Source: Siphonodentalium dalli
Lineage: Eukaryota; Mollusca; Scaphopoda; Gadilida; Siphonodentaliidae
DNA length: 64,000 bases
Reading direction: 5' to 3'
Assembly (NCBI GenBank): GCA_032622095.1
Contig: CP136061.1
Coordinates: forward strand, 91,799,845-91,863,844
Positions 57,588 to 64,000 of this stretch are shown in pieces; positions within the stretch are counted from its first letter, which is position 1; every line of letters begins with the position of its first letter. A program made the position numbers and the translations under genes. Under the pieces are notes generated by a model. It was not told the origin of the DNA. It did no database searches and saw only the letters and a list, made by a program, of their open reading frames with translations.

Positions 57588-57840
57588 TTAACCCTTTCTG
57601 TACAAATACTCATTGACGAGTTGTTCCCGTAGGAACAAGTTAAACAAACGACCAGTTTGTTGAATTTATTATCTGAACATTTCCCACCGATTAATAAGAA
57701 TAATTCAGCACTTGCATTATCTTTTTTGTTAGTCTGCAACCTGTTTTTATTACATGAACATCCCTACAAATTAATTATAAATCATTCGAATATACTTTTA
57801 TAACTGAATGGGAGAATCCATTTAGTATAGAGAGGGTTAA
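57588..57840. mobile_element. TTAA-flanked MITE (CCCTTTCTGTAC family)
   Basis: TTAA|CCCTTTCTGTACAAATAC at the left and GGATTCTCCC-family sequence ending TTTAGTATAGAGAGGG|TTAA at the right, with imperfect terminal repeats. Its interior, on the minus strand, contains TTCAGTTATAAAAGTATATT...GTAGGGATGTTCA, which resembles one unit of the 49-bp minisatellite at 767-2244. Confidence 0.82.
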
Positions 57841-58309
57841 AGCCCTGCACCATATTCGAACTTCAAATTTGGAAGATATCAGTAGTATCAGGTCTGGAAC
57901 ATGACATGACATGTATTGTCTATTTTCTAATATATTCTAGTGATGAATTAACATGGTGAAAGAGAGATACCCAATTATAAAACTGCATCCTAAAAGTGCA
58001 AGGGCCCAGTAAGACTACTCTTATTAAAGGGGCCCAAGTCACTTCTGTGGGTAAATGTGCCATAATGTATATTGTTTGTTAAACACATCATAATGAGAAG
58101 AATAATGATAAATATATAAATGTTGTTCTTGTATTCGTTAATGATAGTTCTTCAATAAAAAAAATTCGTTTGTTAAAACCATTGTTATGTAAACAAAATG
58201 AATGAATTTAAAACAAAGTCACTCTATCTGCTCAAGTACTTGTTGATTAATTATATCACAGACCGTAATGTTAGTTCGCATGAACACACCTCGAAGGCAT
58301 TGAGTACAT
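57841..58309. other. Unannotated
   Basis: No feature recognised. Confidence 0.4.
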
Positions 58310-58949
58310 TTAAAGGGGTACTGTACACAGAGATAGGCAATTTTGTTATTTACTCCCATTGATATAACTTTCAAGTTAGATTATGTTCGTGTTATATGAG
58401 TTTCATATAAACCTAATTTAGCGACGAAAATATTGATCTTAGAAATACAAATATTACGATTTCAAACTACGCGCCATGTTTTTTACCTTCACCGGAGAAG
58501 ACGCAGGTTGCAGGATGAACCGGAAGTTCAATTGATGCCTGCAATCTGTTCCATCAAACAATCTCACTCCCTATAAAAGTACTTGACGCTTTATGAATCT
58601 TGTTTCTTCTCTTTTGTTCCGAATCGGTTATAGCGGGACTTCCCTTTCCATGTAACATGTTTTGTTCGCAACTCATTAAGGTTCGTCGTAAACGGCCGTC
58701 GATAAAAGACACCCAACAGGTGAGATTTCAAAAACGGTAACTCGTAATGGCATAATTCGCCATGTTATGACTCCAGCCATAAATTCATTTTTATAAAATA
58801 ATTCAATTTGACTTTTATGATAGCCTGTTAATCGGAACGTTTTCAGTAGATATCGTCTACTCAAATAAGTTATTTTAAAATATAATATTGATATTAGATC
58901 GCAATTGTCACCGGGAATGTATTGGAATTGGGGTACAGTACCCCTTTAA
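58310..58949. mobile_element. TTAA-flanked MITE (AGGGGTAC family), 632-bp form
   Basis: TTAA|AGGGGTACTGTACA at 58310 and GGGTACAGTACCCCT|TTAA at 58946-58949. Central motif ATGACTCCAGCCATAAATTC is shared with 7268 and 48628. TTAA duplication with an AGGG start fits Kolobok- or piggyBac-like transposons. Confidence 0.85.
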
Positions 58950-59759
58950 GTGAATATAATTTGTATTGTTTTTTTTTTGTGTACACATACTACAAATACT
59001 GTCGCCTTTTTCGGACAAATTCAGGGGGCTGGAAAACATTCCAGGATATACGGTTTTTTTTTTTTTGGTGACCGACCACCCAAGGAACGCGATTTTTTCC
59101 CCACTGCGATCTCGGACACCACCAATCCAACGTAAATATTTCCCAAGGGAAATTGGGGAACCGCCCCCAAAAGTTTGATGATAAACGGTTAAAATAGCCG
59201 GATAAGACAGACAAATTGTGTGGCATTACTTAAATAGTCATGCGAATGGAATGTCAACCATGTAAGCTTAGTGGTAAGCACCAGCAATATATTCTCTCAC
59301 ATGGTGACTAGCCCCGGCTAGATGGCCAAATGGTCGCCCAGTATCTCTGTTGTAATTATATAATTTTCCATCTGAAATCTGGTGGAAATATATTTTAATG
59401 ATATCGGTAGGTCCCAAAAATCCAAGATGCCATGAAGGATGAACATCATACATTAATACAAGAAATCTTTCAATATTCACACAGATTAAAGCACCAGAGA
59501 AATTAAATGAGCTGACATTGGCATCACATGGACAATTGTAGTGGAGTAGATTAGTAAAAGAATTGGTCACTTTGTGACTAAAGCATGACATTTTTCACAT
59601 ATGTACATATTCACATACTTATTGATATTAGATATGGAGCCACGCTAAAATTTCATATTAACCCCTCTTTTATGGGGTTTTCCCCGAATTTAAAGAGCGT
59701 TCGTGATTATATAATTTAATAAATGTCACAATTAATCTTACCATGGAATCTGCGCTTTA
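58950..59759. other. Unannotated
   Basis: Homopolymer T-runs near 58970 and 59055; nothing else recognised. Confidence 0.4.
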
Positions 59760-60239
59760 AAATCAGGCATATATAGTAAGTATGACTCAGTGCGATATAA
59801 TGGCACAATTTTAGGGCGAAATTGGAACTCCCCGTTCAAGATGACCGCCAAAATGGCAGCCGTGAGTGGAAAAATTGAATATTTTTCACTAATATCTTCT
59901 AGACCAGTTTCTTCTGTATAGATCTGGTTCGGAAATGTGACTTTATGTTTTATTATTCATATTAGCTGGTTACTGGAGCAATGAAACACGCCATTCATGG
60001 GATCCCAGCCCCTTCCGATCCCTCAATAACTTGATTGTACATGGTGCGGTATGAAATTTCACAAAAAAATCACCATTGAGATTCTGGTCATATTTCAACA
60101 AAGAAATGAGCAGAACTGTGCACAGTAAGTGAGGCATTTCATTACTTATGAATATTTCAACTCAATAGAACCATAATTGTGACTTTGGCTAAAAATGGCT
60201 GTCAAAATGGCGCCCAAAATGTGGGAATTGTAAATACAA

Positions 60240-61050
60240 ATGCCCCGCACAAATGGCCATTCACAACACTCCAGGCTTGAAGATATGCCTCACTCAAGAC
60301 AAATCAGCCACTCGCTGTATATCCATACACACCATTTGTGGTCACATAGTCAATCCGTGTTTACCAATTCACCCACCATTGGCCATACAATCACTCCATG
60401 TATACATATAGGCCACACCATGGTCATATAGCCAATAAATTTATACAATGTACATACACACCCGACCAATGCCTATTACAGAATCACTCCAGGTATACAT
60501 CGACACCTCACCATTGAACATACACACCTTCTAGATATAGCAATACAACGTGCAGCACATCACTCTTGGCCATACATGCACTCCCTGTATTCATTTTCTT
60601 CACAAATATGACCACATACCCACTCAAGATACACATGTATACATATACACCTCACCAGTGAATATACCAATACCCTGCACGACCATTCGTACGCTCCATG
60701 TTTACATATACACCTCCCCCATGACAATTCAGCCACTCGATGTATACTTACACACCCCATCCATGGTAATACAGCTACTCTCTACACCTATACATCCACC
60801 AATGATAATACAACAAGCATGACCATACAGTCATTCCATGTACACTTATATACATTTCACAAAGCACATCAACCACCCCCTATTGATTTATACACCCACA
60901 ATCCCACACATGCGCATACAGCCAACATATGTATACGTATACACCCATCCATAACAATAGTCACCCACGGCACGCATGTATATACCACACTCTATATATA
61001 CATAAACAAGATACATATGAACATACAGCTACTACCATTATACATATACA
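60240..61050. repeat. Degenerate ~40-bp minisatellite, left block
   Basis: Loose repeats of CCATACA.TCACTCCATGTATACATATACACC.CACCAATGA. The same kind of sequence resumes at 62224-62395 after the nested MITE. Confidence 0.75.
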
Positions 61051-62223
61051 CAGAGGCGGACTGGCCGATCGGGAGACCGGGAAATTTCCCGATGGGCCGG
61101 AGGCCGGAACAATTCTGATTCCATGTGATTTTCTATCAAGCGAGAATCCGATGGGTTTTTTTACGGTTTGGGGTGGGGGTATATATGGTTGGGCCGCCAA
61201 ACCACAACTTGGGCCGCGAATGAAACCGACGTGGGCCGCCACATGTGTTGTGTAACCAGCATTCGTCACACATAAATTCAAGAAGTGAATTTCATTTTAC
61301 AACGGCGTCTGAGATTGTCCGGATTGTAACCATATTTGGAACCATCACTAAACAAGAATATATTGATTCGGAAATTATTCCACATGTAAAATGTTTTACT
61401 TCGGATAACGTGTACTGCCAATATATATATATAAATATATATCACCCGACAAGCGGAAAACCGGCGAGGAAAGACAGAATTTAAGTTTGCAGGTTCCCCA
61501 TGTGAGTATAATGTGACGTTCGGATTGGGGGGGGGGGGCAGAGGCGGACTGGCCGATCGGGAGACCGGGAAAATTCCGGACGTGGGCCGCCACATGTGTT
61601 GTTTAACCAGCCGAACTGGCTAATCGTAAATTTGTCATTAAATGAACTTGTCAGCATCATATAACACCACATAAAGACCCCGCTAATCTCGAGATTTTAA
61701 CGGTAACTCCCAGCTGTAAATCCGAAAAAAAAATCTCACGCACCCCTCCCAGACCCCCCCCCCCCCCCTCCCCCCAATTGAAATTTACAACAAAATAGGA
61801 ACGCTTCAGTTGATGCCAGTCTAGATGCTAGGATTCGCGATGTTCTTGTATAGGTTTCAAAATTTTCTCACCCCGGGCCGAACAACCATGAACAGCCCGG
61901 TGTGTCCTGGTCTATTGCACGTAGCCGTGTGCATTTGTCTGGAGTTAGACCGCTAGATGTTAGAATTTATGCAATTGTTTAGGTGAAAATATCTGAATGG
62001 TCTCATACCGGGAATATATAGAACCATGGTTAATATTAATATATATATGATATTAGGCCACAGGTGCAAACGGAATTATGCAAAATCGTGTATTTGGTCT
62101 GATTCTGATTCAAAGGGGGAGGTGCAGTTGGAATTTCCAAGGTGGACTGTGGACACACCCCGAACAGATGGGCCGGTATTATATTTATTTCCCGGGCCGG
62201 ATTTTTGGCCCAGTCCGCCTCTG
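61051..62223. mobile_element. Nested hAT-like MITE (CAGAGGCGGACTGG ends)
   Basis: It starts CAGAGGCGGACTGGCC and ends GGCCCAGTCCGCCTCTG, an inverted repeat of 14-16 bp with CAG/CTG tips. The flanks CATATACA (61043-61050) and CCTATACA (62224-62231) match at 7 of 8 bases, as expected for the 8-bp duplication of hAT elements. The left end is repeated internally at 61539. C- and G-runs occur inside. No transposase. Confidence 0.82.
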
Positions 62224-62395
62224 CCTATACATCACTTCAATAACCATACAACTAATCATTGCATATCTATTCACCTCACGCATGACCATAGTCGGCATAG
62301 AGTCACCCCTTGTATAATTATACATCTTACCATGATGGACACACCACCCCATCACCAATATAGGCTACTCATTAGCACCATACTATGGTTTCACT
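62224..62395. repeat. Degenerate minisatellite, right block
   Basis: Continuation of the block at 60240-61050, separated by the nested MITE. Confidence 0.65.
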
Positions 62396-62979
62396 CAGTT
62401 CCGTTTAGACGTTTTGCCCATTTCCGTTCAAAAATATGGCCAGAGTCCCAAAAGATATTTTTGGCAAACTTCCATACTACAGTACGTCATTTAAAATGAA
62501 TTGGTCATTCCTCAGAAGGTACAGGGACAACGAGACCGAAACATTTATTAGTCAGTGGAGTAAGTAACATGGTTAATAACCAAGTGAGTTACAATTTGCT
62601 AACTCTTTGGAACAGAGAATACTCCTCGGGATATATGTAAAAACAAAAACATTTTACCAAATGTGTTTGTCATTTTGGAAGTCATCTTGAGTAATGTTGT
62701 CTAAAACACTTAAGTGTCACGCATTAAAGACAGATAAAAACAATAAACATCTGTTATACCAAAGATAATTCCATTTATTTGAATACCTGAAAAGTAACTT
62801 GTTGCCGATTTTGATGTCAAGTTTGTAATATAAGAATATAATAATTATGGTAATGTCAGTGTTTACATTAGTAACACTTAACCAATGTGTATCAGAAATG
62901 TTAGAACTTAATGTACATAAGACAGCATAGCCAATTGTATTCGTCAATCACAACTTGTAAGCGATTATATGGCATGATG
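62396..62979. other. Interior of the long-inverted-repeat element
   Basis: AT-rich and non-coding by eye. Confidence 0.4.
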
Positions 62980-63620
62980 TGGCAATATTTACCATTTTCC
63001 TGGTTTTGGCGCCATTTTGGCAGCCATTTTCAGACAAAGTGACAATTTTTGTTCCAGTGAATTCAAATATTCATAAGTAATTGTATGCCTCACTTAATTT
63101 GCACAGTTCTGTCAATGTCTTGTATAATATGACTAGAATCCTAACGGTGATTTTTGGTCAAATTTCATACCGAGCTCTGTATAATCGAATTATTGAGCGA
63201 TCGGAAGAGAGACTGGGATCACATGGATGGCATATTCCATTGCTCCAATGATGAATTAACACGAATAATATATAATAAAGTTACAATTCCGAACCAGTTC
63301 CATACAGCAGAGCCTGATCTAGAAGATATTAGTGAACAAATGTCAAATTACCTCTTTCAGTCGCCATGTTGATGGCCATCTTGGACGGGGAGTTCCAATT
63401 TTACCCTAAAAATGTGGCATTATATATCTCAGAGTCATACTTACTATATATGCCTAATTTTGGAAAACATAATTGCCATTGGAAAAATATGCTATCGGGC
63501 TCCGACGCCGAACGCCAATTGTCCCGTAGTTGGTGGATAATGGTAGATTGGTCGTGTACAGGAACAAAATCAGGAGCCCATAAGCTTTTATAACTTTTAT
63601 GTTTTACTATAAGTCTTTGT

Positions 63621-63951
63621 CGGTAAGCACTATGTGAACGGGTTATGAAGATGTGTTGCTGGTAGGAAGGTCCCGGTGAAGTGCCGTTCTTCCTCTCAAG
63701 AACGGGTAGTTATTTCCTAGTATCGTTGGTATCGTGTGTCTATATAACGTCTGAGATACCATGATGCCCTTGTCTATGCATGACGTGTATCATACTATTG
63801 TTTACTATAGAATGATACTAGTTTGATCCTCCCTTACTTATACAATGGTTGCTACCAGTCATAACCAATTAGGTATGATCTTGTTAATTACGTTTGTAAG
63901 CTCGTATTCATCGTATAATATATATATATCTCCCGTACATAGTGCTTACCG
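63621..63951. mobile_element. 331-bp element with ~20-bp terminal inverted repeats
   Basis: CGGTAAGCACTATGTGAACGGG at the left pairs with CCCGTACATAGTGCTTACCG at the right (two extra bases at the left). No clear target duplication was found. It is probably a MITE, of unassigned family. Confidence 0.7.
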
Positions 63952-64000
63952 CTATACAATTAACCCTATCAATGCAATCACGTGGGAAAGGAACTTTAAC

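Larger units (their letters stand above)
59760..63470. mobile_element. 3.7-kb element with ~480-bp inverted repeats
   Basis: The left arm 59760-60236 and right arm 62980-63465 are reverse complements at roughly 75-80% by eye. Matching phrases are AGGCATATATAGTAAGTATG / CATACTTACTATATATGCCT, GGAACTCCCCGT / ACGGGGAGTTCC and CTAATATCTTCTAGA / TCTAGAAGATATTAG. Between them lies a degenerate minisatellite with a nested hAT-like MITE. No transposase frame was found. It could instead be two separate inverted copies of one repeat. Confidence 0.7.

Overview
The window reads as animal nuclear DNA from a marine invertebrate, most likely a mollusc (inference). The reasons are short GT-AG exons in large introns, sigma-class glutathione S-transferase (GST) exons of the digestive-gland/S-crystallin type, a CR1/L2-like LINE carrying a 2A-like motif (described in limpet, oyster, lancelet and sea urchin elements), and a tRNA-derived SINE with a (CAAT)n tail. 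Host genes are few. They are one GST sigma gene in four recognisable exons (16.8-20.8 kb) with a broken tandem copy of its promoter and first exon, the first coding exon of a second GST gene (56.35 kb), and a terminal exon of a cysteine-rich protein on the minus strand (3.2-3.5 kb). Nothing suggests a bacterial operon, CRISPR array or rRNA gene.

Most of the window is mobile DNA. From left to right: two minus-strand Helitron pieces (1-766); a 49-bp minisatellite of about 30 units (767-2244) that appears to be an expanded internal segment of a TTAA-flanked MITE; direct repeats around an AT-rich AAGAAA/TTTCTT block (4.0-5.6 kb); a near-perfect palindrome (6.3 kb); a decayed LINE ORF1 (8.1-9.6 kb); the GST locus with a palindrome upstream and a SINE in an intron; an almost intact 2A-bearing LINE (24.7-28.6 kb); and then the most striking object, a 16.3-kb array of 15 non-autonomous Helitrons (28959-45265) joined end to end on the minus strand. 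Each has a TC-type start (one degraded to TT) and a hairpin plus CTAG end, with no intervening bases.

One Helitron unit contains a 2.24-kb Crypton-like element with an intact tyrosine-recombinase gene (34.66-36.27 kb). Neighbouring units show the empty insertion site. The whole Helitron array appears to sit inside a copy of a ~530-bp foldback repeat. The two halves are at 28618-28958 and 45266-45432, and an uninterrupted relative is at 56703-57232. The order of events can therefore be read: foldback element, then Helitron array, then Crypton.

The right third (45.4-64 kb) holds a second set of small elements: several TTAA-flanked MITE families, a MITE family with perfect 9-bp target duplications, a possible tRNA-like SINE, 150-bp-unit interspersed repeats, a long-inverted-repeat element of 3.7 kb enclosing a degenerate minisatellite and a nested hAT-like MITE, and a further terminal-inverted-repeat element at the right edge. 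All assignments come from reading the sequence. No database search or structure prediction was run.
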